NCBI GenBank assembly: GCA_949752745.1 | Contig: OX457026.1 | Location: forward strand, 28,582,116 to 28,646,115 | DNA length: 64,000 nt | Direction: 5' to 3' | DNA from: Protula sp. h YS-2021 | Taxonomy: Eukaryota; Annelida; Polychaeta; Sabellida; Serpulidae | Shown: positions 32,244-45,689 of the stretch, piece by piece | How positions within the stretch are numbered: the stretch's first letter is position 1 | How the letters are laid out: each line of letters opens with the position of its first letter | Notes under the pieces: model-generated | Told to the model about the DNA's origin: nothing | The model's input: only the letters and a program-made list of their open reading frames with translations | Database searches by the model: none | Translations under genes and position numbers: made by a program

Positions 32244-32461
32244 TGTGTTGTGTTTTGAATCTTTAAGAATACACCCACTGCATTCTGTTCCGCGCATGGC
32301 GTAAGAGGCGGCTAATCGGAATTTTCTTTCTTTCTAACTCTTCTTTTACTATTTTTTCATTCTTCCCTCTTTTTTTCCCACTTGTTCCTTTAGCAAGTGC
32401 GTTCTAATATACCCTTCATAGTTTCTTAACGGGACGTTAAACACCAAACCAACAACAACAA
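32244..32461 (+). mobile_element. Embedded SINE-like element, copy 9
   Basis: First of the zone C subtype: TGTTGTGTTTTG start, CTGTTCCGCGCATGG, and CCTTCATAGTTTCTTAACG. Confidence 0.8.
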
Positions 32462-34948
32462 CTCTACAGCTCACATTGATCTCCTCTACAGGTCACAATG
32501 GTGTCTACTACAACTCACTTTGGTCTGATCTACAGCTCACATTGGACTTCTCTACAACTCACATTGGACTCCTCTACAGCTGACATTGCTCTCCTCTACA
32601 GTTCACATTGATCTCCTCTACATAGCTCACAATGGTGTCTACTACAACTCACATTCGTCTCATCTACAGCTCACATTCGTCTTCTCAACAGCTGATATTG
32701 GTCTCTATATCTCACATTGGTCTCCTCTACAGCTCACAGTTGTTTTCCCTACAGCTCACATTGCTTGTCTCTACAGGTGTCATTGGTCTTCTCTACAGCT
32801 CACATTGCCCTACAGCTCACATTGCTGTTCTCTATAGCTCACCTTGGTCTCCTCTACAGCTCACATTGAACTTCTCTAAAGCTCACATTGATCTCCTCTA
32901 CAGCTCACATTGGCTTCCGCTACAGTTCGCATGGGGCTTCTATACAGCTCACATAGGTCTTCTCTATAGCTGATATTGATCTCCTCCACAGCTCACATTG
33001 GTCTTCTGTAAAAGTCATATTGGTTTTCTCTACAGTTCACCTTGATCTCCTCTACAGCTCACATTGATCTTCTCTTCAGCTCACATTGGGCTCCTCTAGA
33101 ACTGACATCGGGTTTCTCTACATCTCACATTGGTCTCCTCTACACGTAACTTAAACCTCTACAACTCACAGTGGTATCTTCTACAGCTCACATTGTTCTC
33201 CACTACGGCTCACATTAGGGTTCTGTACAGCTCACATTAGGGTTCTGTTCTACAGTTCACATTGATCTCTACAACTCGTTTTGGTCTCCTCTACAGCTGA
33301 CATGGGGTTTCTCTACATCTTAATTGGTTTCCTCTACAGCTGACATGGTGTTTCTTTGCATCTCACATTGATCTCCTCTACAGCTCACATTTGTCTTCTG
33401 TACAAGGCACATTGGTTTTCCCTACAGTTCACATTGATCTCCTCTACAGCTCACATTGATCTTCTCTTCAGCTCATTTTAAGCTCTTCTAGAACTGACAT
33501 CGGGCTTCTCTACAGCTCACATTGGTTTCCTCTACAGCTCACATGGTGCTTTTCTACAGCTCACATTTGTCTTCTCTACAGATCACATTGATCTCCACCA
33601 CGGCTGACATTGTTCTCCTCTACAGCTCACTTGATCTCCTCTACGGCTCACAATACTATCTACTGCAACTCACATTGGTCTCATCTACAGCTCACATTGG
33701 ACTCCTCTACAGCTGACATTGTTCTCCTCTACAGTTCACATTGATCTCCTCTACACAGCTCACAATGGTGTCGGCTACAACTCACATTCGTCTCATCTAC
33801 AGCTCACATTCGTCTTCTCAACAGCTGATATTGGTCTCTATATCTCACATTGGTCTCCTCTACAGCTCACAATTGTTTTCCCTACAGCTCACATTGCTTG
33901 TCTCTACAGGTGTCATTGGTCTTCTCTACAGCTCACATTGCCCTACAGCTCACATTGCTGTTCTCTATAGCTCACATTGGTCTCCTCTACAGCTCACATT
34001 GGTCTTCTGTACAAGTCATATTGGTTTTCTCTACAATTCACCTTGATCTCCTCTACAGCTCACATTGTCTTCTCTAAAGCTCACATTGCTTTCCTCCACA
34101 GCTCATTTTGATCCCCTCTACAGCTGACTTATGGTCTCTCTACCGCTCACAATGGTCTCCTCTACAGCTCATTTTTGTCTTCTGTACAACTAGCATCGGG
34201 CTTCTCTACTTTTCACATCGGTTTCCTCTACAGCTCACATTGATCTTCTCTAAAGCTCACATTTGGCTTCTCTACGGCTCATATTGATCTTATCTACAGC
34301 TCATGTTGGTTTTCTGTATAGCTCACATTGCTCTTCTCTACTGTTCACATTGCTCTCCTCTAGAGCTGACATTGGTCTCCTGTACAACTCACATAGATCT
34401 CCTCTACAGCTCACAGTTGTCTCCTATACTTACAGCTCACATTGGTCTCATCTACAGCTCTAATTTATTTTTTCTACAGCTCACATTGTTCTCCTGTAGA
34501 TCTCACATTGGTCTCCTCTACACCTCACTTTAATCTCTACAGCTCACGTTGATCCCCTCTACATCTCACATTGGTGTCCTCTATAGCTCACATTTTTTTC
34601 TGCAGCTCACATTGCGCTTCTTTACAGCTCACAGTGGTCTTCTCTATAGATCACATTGATCTCCTCCACAGCTTACATTGTTCTCCTCTACAGCTCACAT
34701 TGATCTCCTCTACGGCTCACAATAATATCTACTGCAACTCACATTGGTCTCATCTACATCTCACATTGGTCTCCTCTACAGCTCACATTGGATTCCTCTG
34801 CAGCTCACATTGGTCTTCTGTACAGCTCACATTGGTCTCCTCTATAGCTCACATTGGTCTTCTGTACAGCTCACATTGGTCTCCTTTATAGCTCACATCA
34901 GTCTTCTCTACAGCTCACATTGGTCTTTTCTATAGCTCATTTTTGTCT

Positions 34949-35165
34949 GTGTTGTGTTTTGAATCTTTAAGAATACACCCACTGCATTCTGTTCCGCGCA
35001 TGGCGTAAGAGGCGGCTAATCGGAATTTTCTTTCTTTCTAACTCTTCTTTTACTATTTTTTCATTCTTCCCTCTTTTTTTCCCACTTGTTCCTTTAGCAA
35101 GTGCGTTCTAATATACCCTTCATAGTTTCTTAACGGGACGTTAAACACCAAACCAACAACAACAA
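34949..35165 (+). mobile_element. Embedded SINE-like element, copy 10
   Basis: Zone C subtype, nearly identical to copy 9. Confidence 0.8.
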
Positions 35166-37612
35166 CTCTACAGCTCACATTGATCTCCTCTACAGGTCAC
35201 AATGGTGTCTACTACAACTCACTTTGGTCTGATCTACAGCTCACATTGGACTTCTCTACAACTCACATTGGACTCCTCTACAGCTGACATTGCTCTCCTC
35301 TACAGTTCATATTGATCTCCTCTACACAGCTCACAATGGTGTCTACTACAACTCACATTCGTCTCATCTACAGCTCACATTCGTCTTCTCAACAGCTGAT
35401 ATTGGTCTCTATATCTCACATTGGTCTCCTCTACAGCTCACAGTTGTTTTCCCTACAGCTCACATTGCTTGTCTCTACAGGTGTCATTGCTCTTCTCTAC
35501 AGCTCACATTGCCCTACAGCTCACATTGCTGTTCTCTATAGCTCACATTGGTCTCCTCTACAGCTCACATTGAACTTCTCTAAAGCTCACATTGATCTCC
35601 TCTACAGCTCACATTGGCTTCCTCTACAGTTCGCATGGGGCTTCTATACAGCTCACATAGGTCTCCTCTATAGCTGACATTGGTCTTCTCTACAGCTGAT
35701 ATTGGTCTTCTCTATAGCTGATATTGATCTCCTCCACAGCTCACATTGGTCTTCTGTACAAGTCATATTGGTTTTCTCTACAGCTCACATGGTGCTTTTC
35801 TACAGCTCACATTTGTCTTCTCTACAGATCACATTGATCTCCTCCACGGCTGACATTGTTCTCCTCTACAGCTCACTTGATCTCCTCTACGGCTCACAAT
35901 ACTATCTACTGCAACTCACATTGGTCTCACCTACAGCTCGCATTGGACTCCTCTACAGTTGACATTGTTCTCCTCTACAGTTCACATTGATCTCCTCTAC
36001 ACAGCTCACAATGGTGTCTGCTACAACTCACATTCGTCTCATCTACAGCTCACATTCGTCTTCTCAACAGGGCACATTGGTTTTCCCTACAGTTCACATT
36101 GATCTCCTCTACAGCTCACATTGATCTTCTCTTCAGCTCATTTTAAGCTCTTCTAGAACTGACATCGGGCTTCTGTACAGCTCACATTGGTTTCCTCTAC
36201 AGCTCACATGGTGCTTTTCTACAGCTCACATTTGTCTTCTCTACAGATCACATTGATCTCCTCCACGGCTGACATTGTTCTCCTCTACAGCTCACTTGAT
36301 CTCCTCTACGGCTCACAATACTATCTACTGCAACTCACATTGGTCTCATCTACAGCTCACATTGGACTCCTCTACAGCTGACATTGTTCTCCTCTACAGT
36401 TCACATTGATCTCCTCTACACAGCTCACAATGGTGTCTGCTACAACTCACATTCGTCTCATCTACAGCTCACATTCGTCTTCTCAACAGCTGATATTGGT
36501 CTCTATATCTCACATTGGTCTCCTCTACAGCTCACAGTTGTTTTCCCTACAGCTCACATTGCTTGTCTCTACAGGTGTCATTGGTCTTCTCTACAGCTCA
36601 TATTGCCCTACAGCTCACATTGCTGTTCTCTATAGCTCACATTGCTCTGCTCTACAGCTCACATTGGTCTTCTGTACAAGTCATATTGGTTTTCTCTACA
36701 GTTCACCTTGATCTCCTCTACAGCTCACATTGTCTTCTCTAAAGCTCACATTGCTTTCCTCCACAGCTCATTTTGATCCCCTCTACAGCTGACTTATGGT
36801 CTCTCTACCGCTCACAATGGTCTCCTCTACAGCTCATTTTTGTCTTCTGTACAACTAGCATCGGGCTTCTCTACTTTTCACATCGGTTTCCTCTACAGCT
36901 CACATTGATCTTCTCTAAAGCTCACATTTGGCTTCTCTACGGCTCATATTGATCTTATCTACAGCTCATGTTGGTTTTCTGTATAGCTCACATTGCTCTT
37001 CTCTACTGTTCACATTGCTCTCCTCTAGAGCTGACATTGGTCTCCTGTACAACTCACATAGATCTCCTCTACAGCTTACAGTTGTCTCCTATACTTACAG
37101 CTCACATTGGTCTCATCTACAGCTCTAATTTATTTTTTCTACAGCTCACATTGTTCTCCTGTAGATCTCACATTGGTCTCCTCTACACCTCACTTTAATC
37201 TCTACAGCTCACGTTGATCCCCTCTACATCTCACATTGGTGTCCTCTATAGCTCACATTTTTTTCTGCAGCTCACATTGCGCTTCTTTACAGCTCACATT
37301 GGTCTTCTCTATAGATCACATTGATCTCCTCCACAGCTTACATTGTTCTCCTCTACAGCTCACATTGATCTCCTCTACGGCTCACAATAATATCTACTGC
37401 AACTCACATTGGTCTCATCTACATCTCACATTGGTCTCCTCTACAGCTCACATTGGATTCCTCTGCAGCTCACATTGGTCTTCTGTACAGCTCACATTGG
37501 TGTCCTCTATAGCTCACATTGGTCTTCTGTACAGCTCACATTGGTCTCCTTTATAGCTCACATCAGTCTTCTCTACAGCTCACATTGGTCTTTTCTATAG
37601 CTCATTTTTGTC

Positions 37613-37830
37613 TGTGTTGTGTTTTGAATCTTTAAGAATACACCCACTGCATTCTGTTCCGCGCATGGCGTAAGAGGCGGCTAATCGGAATTTCTTTCTT
37701 TCTAACTCTTCTTTTACTATTTTTTCATTCTTCCCTCTTTTTTTTCCCACTTGTTCCTTTAGCAAGTGCGTTCTAATATACCCTTCATAGTTTCTTAACG
37801 GGACGTTAAACACCAAACCAACAACAACAA
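37613..37830 (+). mobile_element. Embedded SINE-like element, copy 11
   Basis: Zone C subtype. Its complement carries an 82-codon open frame (37843-37595), which I reject as a gene because the sister copies do not keep it open. Confidence 0.8.
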
Positions 37831-40338
37831 CTCTACAGCTCACATTGATCTCCTCTACAGGTCACAATGGTGTCTACTACAACTCACTTTGGTCTGATCT
37901 ACAGCTCACATTGGACTTCTGTACAACTCACATTGGACTCCTCTACAGCTGACATTGCTCTCCTCTACAGTTCACATTGATCTCCTCTACACAGCTCACA
38001 ATGGTGTCTACTACAACTCACATTCGTCTCATCTACAGCTCACATTCGTCTTCTCAACAGCTGATATTGGTCTCTATATCTCACATTGGTCTCCTCTACA
38101 GCTCACAGTTGTTTTCCCTACAGCTCACATTGCTTGTCTCTACAGGTGTCATTGGTCTTCTCTACAGCTCACATTGCCCTACAGCTCACATTGCTGTTCT
38201 CTATAGCTCACATTGGTCTCCTCTACAGCTCACATTGAACTTCTCTAAAGCTCACATTGATCTCCTCTACAGCTCACATTGGCTTCCTCTACAGTTCGCA
38301 TGGGGCTTCTATACAGCTCACATAGGTCTCCTCTATAGCTGACATTGGTCTTTTCTACAGCTGATATTGGTCTTCTCTATAGCTGATATTGATCTCCTCC
38401 ACAGCTCACATTGGTCTTCTGTACAAGTCATATTGGTTTTCTCTACAGTTCACCTTGATCTCCTCTACAGCTCACATTGATCTTCTCTTCAGCTCACATT
38501 GGGCTCCTCTAGAACTGACATCGGGTTTCTCTACATCTCACATTGGTCTCCTCTACACGTAACTTAAACCTCTACAACTCACAGTGGTATCTTCTACAGC
38601 TCACATTGTTCTCCACTACGGCTCACATTAGGGTTCTGTACAGCTCACATTAGGGTTCTGTTCTACAGTTCACATTGATCTCTACAACTCGTTTTGGTCT
38701 CCTCTACAGCTGACATGGGGTTTCTCTACATCTTTATTGGTTTCCTCTACAGCTGACATGGTGTTTCTTTGCATCTCACATTGATCTCCTCTACAGCTCA
38801 CATTTGTCTTCTGTACAAGGCACATTGGTTTTCCCTACAGTTCACATTGATCTCCTCTACAGCTCACATTGATCTTCTCTTCAGCTCATTTTTAGCTCTT
38901 CTAGAACTGACATCGGGCTTCTCTACAGCTCACATGGTGCTTTTCTACAGCTCACATTTGTCTTCTCTACAGATCACATTGATCTCCTCCACGGCTGACA
39001 TTGTTCTCCTCTACAGCTCACTTGATCTCCTCTACGGCTCACAATACTATCTACTGCAACTCACATTGGTCTCATCTACAGCTCACATTGGACTCCTCTA
39101 CAGCTGACATTGTTCTCCTCTACAGTTCACATTGATCTCCTCTACACAGCTCACAATGGTGTCTGCTACAACTCACATTCGTCTCATCTACAGCTCACAT
39201 TCGTCTTCTCAACAGCTGATATTGGTCTCTATATCTCACATTGGTCTCCTCTACAGCTCACAGTTGTTTTCCCTACAGCTCACATTGCTTGTCTCTACAG
39301 GTGTCATTGGTCTTCTCTACAGCTCACATTGCCCTACAGCTCACATTGCTGTTCTCTATAGCTCACATTGGTCTCCTCTACAGCTCACATTGGTCTTCTG
39401 TACAAGTCATATTGGTTTTCTCTACAGTTCACCTTGATCTCCTCTACAGCTCACATTGTCTTCTCTAAAGCTCACATTGCTTTCCTCCACAGCTCATTTT
39501 GATCCCCTCTACAGCTGACTTATGGTCTCTCTACCGCTCACAATGGTCTTCTCTACAGCTCATTTTTGTCTTCTGTACAACTAGCATCGGGCTTCTCTAC
39601 TTTTCACATCGGTTTCCTCTACAGCTCACATTGATCTTCTCTAAAGCTCACATTTGGCTTCTCTACGGCTCATATTGATCTTATCTACAGCTCATGTTGG
39701 TTTTCTGTATAGCTCACATTGCTCTTCTCTACTGTTCACATTGCTCTCCTCTAGAGCTGACATTGGTCTCCTGTACAACTCACATAGATCTCCTCTACAG
39801 CTCACAGTTGTCTCCTATACTTACAGCTCACATTGGTCTCATCTACAGCTCTAATTTATTTTTTCTACAGCTCACATTGTTCTCCTGTAGATCTCACATT
39901 GGTCTCCTCTACACCTCACTTTAATCTCTACAGCTCACGTTGATCCCCTCTACATCTCACATTGGTGTCCTCTATAGCTCACATTTTTTTCTGCAGCTCA
40001 CATTGCGCTTCTTTACAGCTCACATTGGTCTTCTCTATAGATCACATTGATCTCCTCCACAGCTTACATTGTTCTCCTCTACAGCTCACATTGATCTCCT
40101 CTACGGCTCACAATAATATCTACTGCAACTCACATTGGTCTCATCTACATCTCACATTGGTCTCCTCTACAGCTCGCATTGGATTCCTCTGCAGCTCACA
40201 TTGGTCTTCTGTACAGCTCACATAGGTCTCCTCTATAGCTCACATTGGTCTTCTGTACAGCTCACATTGGTCTCCTTTATAGCTCACATCAGTCTTCTCT
40301 ACAGCTCACATTGGTCTTTTCTATAGCTCATTTTTGTC

Positions 40339-40558
40339 TGTGTTGTGTTTTGAATCTTTAAGAATACACCCACTGCATTCTGTTCCGCGCATGGCGTAAG
40401 AGGCGGCTAATCGGAATTTTCTTTCTTTATAACTCTTCTTTTACTATTTTTTCATTCTTCCCTCTTTTTTTTCCCACTTGTTCCTTTAGCAAGTGCGTTC
40501 TAATATACCCTTCATAGTTTCTTAACGGGACGTTAAACACCAAACCAACAACAACAAC
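40339..40558 (+). mobile_element. Embedded SINE-like element, copy 12
   Basis: Zone C subtype with TTTCTTTATAACTC, shared only with copy 13. Confidence 0.8.
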
Positions 40559-43088
40559 TCTACAGCTCACATTGATCTCCTCTACAGGTCACAATGGTGT
40601 CTACTACAACTCACTTTGGTCTGATCTACAGCTCACATTGGACTTCTGTACAACTCACATTGGACTCCTCTACAGCTGACATTGCTCTCCTCTACAGTTC
40701 ACATTGATCTCCTCTACACAGCTCACAATGGTGTCTACTACAACTCACATTCGTCTCATCTACAGCTCACATTCGTCTTCTCAACAGCTGATATTGGTCT
40801 CTATATCTCACATTGGTCTCCTCTACAGCTCACAGTTGTTTTCCCTACAGCTCACATTGCTTGTCTCTACAGGTGTCATTGGTCTTCTCTACAGCTCACA
40901 TTGCCCTACAGCTCACATTGCTGTTCTCTATAGCTCACATTGGTCTCCTCTACAGCTCACATTGAACTTCTCTAAAGCTCACATTGATCTCCTCTACAGC
41001 TCACATTGGCTTCCTCTACAGTTCGCATGGGGCTTCTATACAGCTCACATAGGTCTCCTCTATAGCTGACATTGGTCTTCTCTACAGCTGATATTGGTCT
41101 TCTCTATAGCTGATATTGATCTCCTCCACAGCTCACATTGGTCTTCTGTACAAGTCATATTGGTTTTCTCTACAGTTCACCTTGATCTCCTCTACAGCTC
41201 ACATTGATCTTCTCTTCAGCTCACATTGGGCTCCTCTAGAACTGACATCGGGTTTCTCTTCATCTCACATTGGTCTCCTCTACACGTAACTTAAACCTCT
41301 ACAACTCACAGTGGTATCTTCTACAGCTCACATTGTTCTCCACTACGGCTCACATTAGGGTTCTGTACAGCTCACATTAGGGTTCTGTTCTACAGTTCAC
41401 ATTGATCTCTACAACTCGTTTTGGTCTCCTCCACAGCTGACATGGGGTTTCTCTACATCTTTATTGGTTTCCTCTACAGCTGACATGGTGTTTCTTTGCA
41501 TCTCACATTGATCTCCTCTACAGCTCACATTTGTCTTCTGTACAAGGCACATTGGTTTTCCCTACAGTTCACATTGATCTCCTCTACAGCTCACATTGAT
41601 CTTCTCTTCAGCTCATTTTTAGCTCTTCTAGAACTGACATCGGGCTTCTCTACAGCTCACATTGGTTTCCTCTACAGCTCACATGGTGCTTTTCTACAGC
41701 TCACATTTGTCTTCTCTACAGATCACATTGATCTCCTCCACGGCTGACATTGTTCTCCTCTACAGCTCACTTGATCTCCTCTACGGCTCACAATACTATC
41801 TACTGCAACTCACATTGGTCTCATCTACAGCTCACATTGGACTCCTCTACAGCTGACATTGTTCTCCTCTACAGTTCACATTGATCTCCTCTACACAGCT
41901 CACAATGGTGTCTGCTACAACTCACATTCGTCTCATCTACAGCTCACATTCGTCTTCTCAACAGCTGATATTGGTCTCTATATCTCACATTGGTCTCCTC
42001 TACAGCTCACAGTTGTTTTCCCTACAGCTCACATTGCTTGTCTCTACAGGTGTCATTGGTCTTCTCTACAGCTCACATTGCCCTACAGCTCACATTGCTG
42101 TTCTCTATAGCTCACATTGGTCTCCTCTACAGCTCACATTGGTCTTCTGTACAAGTCATATTGGTTTTCTCTACAGTTCACCTTGATCTCCTCTACAGCT
42201 CACATTGTCTTCTCTAAAGCTCACATTGCTTTCCTCCACAGCTCATTTTGATCCCCTCTACAGCTGACTTATGGTCTCTCTACCGCTCACAATGGTCTCC
42301 TCTACAGCTCATTTTTGTCTTCTGTACAACTAGCATCGGGCTTCTCTACTTTACACATCGGTTTCCTCTACAGCTCACATTGATCTTCTCTAAAGCTCAC
42401 ATTTGGCTTCTCTACGGCTCATATTGATCTTATCTACAGCTCATGTTGGTTTTCTGTATAGCTCACATTGCTCTTCTCTACTGTTCACATTGCTCTCCTC
42501 TAGAGCTGACATTGGTCTCCTGTACAACTCACATAGATCTCCTCTACAGCTCACAGTTGTCTCCTATACTTACAGCTCACATTGGTCTCATCTACAGCTC
42601 TAATTTATTTTTTCTACAGCTCACATTGTTCTCCTGTAGATCTCACATTGGTCTCCTCTACACCTCACTTTAATCTCTACAGCTCACGTTGATCCCCTCT
42701 ACATCTCACATTGGTGTCCTCTATAGCTCACATTTTTTTCTGCAGCTCACATTGCGCTTCTTTACAGCTCACATTGGTCTTCTCTATAGATCACATTGAT
42801 CTCCTCCACAGCTTACATTGTTCTCCTCTACAGCTCACATTGATCTCCTCTACGGCTCACAATAATATCTACTGCAACTCACATTGGTCTCATCTACATC
42901 TCACATTGGTCTCCTCTACAGCTCACATTGGATTCCTCTGCAGCTCACATTGGTCTTCTGTACAGCTCACATAGGTCTCCTCTATAGCTCACATTGGTCT
43001 TCTGTACAGCTCACATTGGTCTCCTTTATAGCTCACATCAGTCTTCTCTACAGCTCACATTGGTCTTTTCTATAGCTCATTTTTGTCT

Positions 43089-43307
43089 GTGTTGTGTTTT
43101 GAATCTTTAAGAATACACCCACTGCATTCTGTTCCGCGCATGGCGTAAGAGGCGGCTAATCGGAATTTTCTTTCTTTATAACTCTTCTTTTACTATTTTT
43201 TCATTCTTCCCTCTTTTTTTTCCCACTTGTACCTTTAGCAAGTGCGTTCTAATATACCCTTCATAGTTTCTTAACGGGACGTTAAACACCAAACCAACAA
43301 CAACAAC
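43089..43307 (+). mobile_element. Embedded SINE-like element, copy 13
   Basis: Zone C subtype sharing TTTCTTTATAACTC with copy 12, so these two units are closest relatives. Confidence 0.8.
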
Positions 43308-45037
43308 TCTACAGCACACATTGATCTCCTCTACAGGTCACAATGGTGTCTACTACAACTCACTTTGGTCTGATCTACAGCTCACATTGGACTTCTGTAC
43401 AACTCACATTGGACTCCTCTACAGCTGACATTGCTCTCCTCTACAGTTCACATTGATCTCCTCTACACAGCTCACAATGGTGTCTACTACAACTCACATT
43501 CGTCACATCTACAGCTCACATTCGTCTTCTCAACAGCTGATATTGGTCTCTATATCTCACATTGGTCTCCTCTACAGCTCACAGTTGTTTTCCCTACAGC
43601 TCACATTGCTTGTCTCTACAGGTGTCATTGGTCTTCTCTACAGCTCACATTGCCCTACAACTCACATTGCTGTTCTCTATAGCTCACATTGGTCTCCTCT
43701 ACAGCTCACATTGAACTTCTCTAAAGCTCACATTGATCTCCTCTACAGCTCACATTGGCTTCCTCTACAGTTCGCATGGGGCTTCTATACAGCTCACATA
43801 GGTCTCCTCTATAGCTGACATTGGTCTTCTCTACAGCTGATATTGGTCTTCTCTATAGCTGATATTGATCTCCTCCACAGCTCACATTGGTCTTCTGTAC
43901 AAGTCATATTGGTTTTCTCTACAGTTCACCTTGATCTCCTCTACAGCTCACATTGATCTTCTCTTCAGCTCACATTGGGCTCCTCTAGAACTGACATCGG
44001 GTTTCTCTACATCTCACATTGGTCTCCTCTACACGTAACTTAAACCTCTACAACTCACAGTGGTATCTTCTACAGCTCACATTGTTCTCCACTACGGCTC
44101 ACATTAGGGTTCTGTACAGCTCACATTGTTCTGCTCTACAGTTCACATTGATCTCTACAACTCGTTTTGGTCTCCTCTACAGCTGACACGGGGTCTCTCT
44201 ACATCTTAATTGGTTTCCTCTACAGCTGACATGGTGTTTCTTTGCATCTCACATTGATTTCCTCTACAGCTCACCTTGGTCTTCTGTACAAGGCACATTG
44301 GTTTTCCCTACAGTTCACATTGATCTCCTCTACAGCTCACATTGATCTTCTCTTCAGCTCATTTTTAGCTCTTCTAGAACTGACATCGGGCTTCTCTACA
44401 GCTCACATTGTTTTCCTCTACAGCTCACATGGTGCTTTTCTACAGCTCACATTTGTCTTCTCTACAGATCACATTGATCTCCTCCACGGCTGACATTGTT
44501 CTCCTCTACAGCTCAATTGATCTCCTCTACGCTCACAATACTATCTACTGCAACTCACATTGGTCTCATCTACAGCTCACATTGGCCCTCTCAACAGCTC
44601 ATATTGGTCTCCTTTACAGCTGACATTAGACTCCTCTTCAGCTCACATTGCTGTCCTCTCAGGCTCACATGGTGTTTCTCTACAGCCCACATTGGTTTCC
44701 CTTACAGCTGACTGGGGGCTTCTGTAGAGCTCATATTGGTCTCTTCTTTAGCTCACTTTGGTCCTCTCTACACCTCACATTGGGCTTCTCTACACCTCAC
44801 AGTTGTTTTCCCTACAGTTCACATTGCTTTTCTCTATAGCTCACATTGGTCTCCTCTACAGCTCACATTACTCTTCTCTATAGCTCGCATTGGTCTCCTC
44901 TAGAGCCCACATTGGACTGCTCTACAGCTCACATTGCTCTTCTCTATAGCTCACATTGTTCTCCTCTACAGCTCACATCGATCTCCTCTATAGCTCACAT
45001 TGGTCTTCTGTACAGCTCACATTGGTCTCCTCTATAG

Positions 45038-45378
45038 GTCATCATCAAAACTTTTGTTAGATGAGTTGAAATGTCGAACTTGTTATGGCTCTAAAGCGTT
45101 TAATAGTAAAGGACCTTCCCTATGGAATCAGCTTCCAGAAAGTATAAGAAATGCTGCAACCATTATTGATTTTAGGAAGAAGCTTAAAACTCATTTTTTC
45201 ACCAAGGCATTCAATTGTTGATTTATTTCAGTATTATTGATTTTTTTTTTTTTAAGAAAGTTTAATTCTAGTCACACTTTAGTAATGTTTTAAATCAATT
45301 TTGATTATTATGTGATTATTGTTATATATTGTGAAGCCCTTCGAACTAATATTGATGAACGGGCTATATAAATGTTTC

Positions 45379-45410
<32 letters not shown>
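45038..45410 (+). mobile_element. 5'-truncated L2/CR1-type LINE with (TAA)n tail
   Basis: Non-satellite insert in the array. From 45039 to 45221 it encodes a C-terminal fragment, KLLLDELKCRTCYGSKAFNS followed by GPSLWNQLPESIRNAATI, FRKKLKTHFF and a stop. The GPxLWNxLPxxIR ... FKxxLKTHLF pattern is the usual end of ORF2 in the CR1/L2/Rex group. A 3' UTR follows, then GGCTATATAAATG and about ten TAA repeats, the tail type of that group. The 5' truncation indicates ordinary target-primed integration. A target duplication cannot be called because the target itself is repetitive. Confidence 0.82.
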
Positions 45411-45412
<2 letters not shown>

Positions 45413-45469
45413 GCTCACATCAGTCTTCTCTACAGCTCATATTGGTCTCTTCTACAGTTCATTTTTGTC

Positions 45470-45689
45470 TGTGGGGTGTTGGGAATCTTTAAGAAAACAC
45501 CCACTGCATTCTGTTTCGTGCATGGCGTAAGAGGCGGCTAATCGAAATTCTTTCTTTCTAACTCTTCTTTTACTATTTTTTCATTCTTCCCTCTTTTTTT
45601 CCCACTTGTTCCTTTAGCAAGTGCGTCCCAATATACCCATCATAGTCGCTTAAGGGGACGTTAAACACCAAACCAACAACAACAACAAC
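45470..45689 (+). mobile_element. Embedded SINE-like element, copy 14
   Basis: Zone D subtype with CGCTTAAGGGGACG and GGTGTTGGGAATC. Confidence 0.78.

Larger units (their letters stand above)
32244..45037 (+). repeat. Array zone C: five near-identical ~2.7-kb higher-order units
   Basis: Embedded elements start at 32244, 34949, 37613, 40339 and 43089 (intervals 2705, 2664, 2726 and 2750 bp). Whole units differ by only scattered substitutions and a few missing or extra 22-bp steps, far less than adjacent 22-bp units differ from each other. Within each unit the order of variant monomers (for example the GCCCTACAG short unit and the TACACGTAACTTAAACC variant) is kept, except that one unit (34.9-37.6 kb) lacks the latter block. 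Confidence 0.88.

Noticed and set aside
33205..33250. TTAGGG words in the array (CACATTAGGGTTCTG)
   Set aside because: They are single occurrences per satellite unit arising from GG/GGG variants, not tandem telomeric repeats.
37595..37843. 82-codon minus-strand ORF
   Set aside because: It lies across an embedded SINE-like copy, and sister copies do not keep the frame open.
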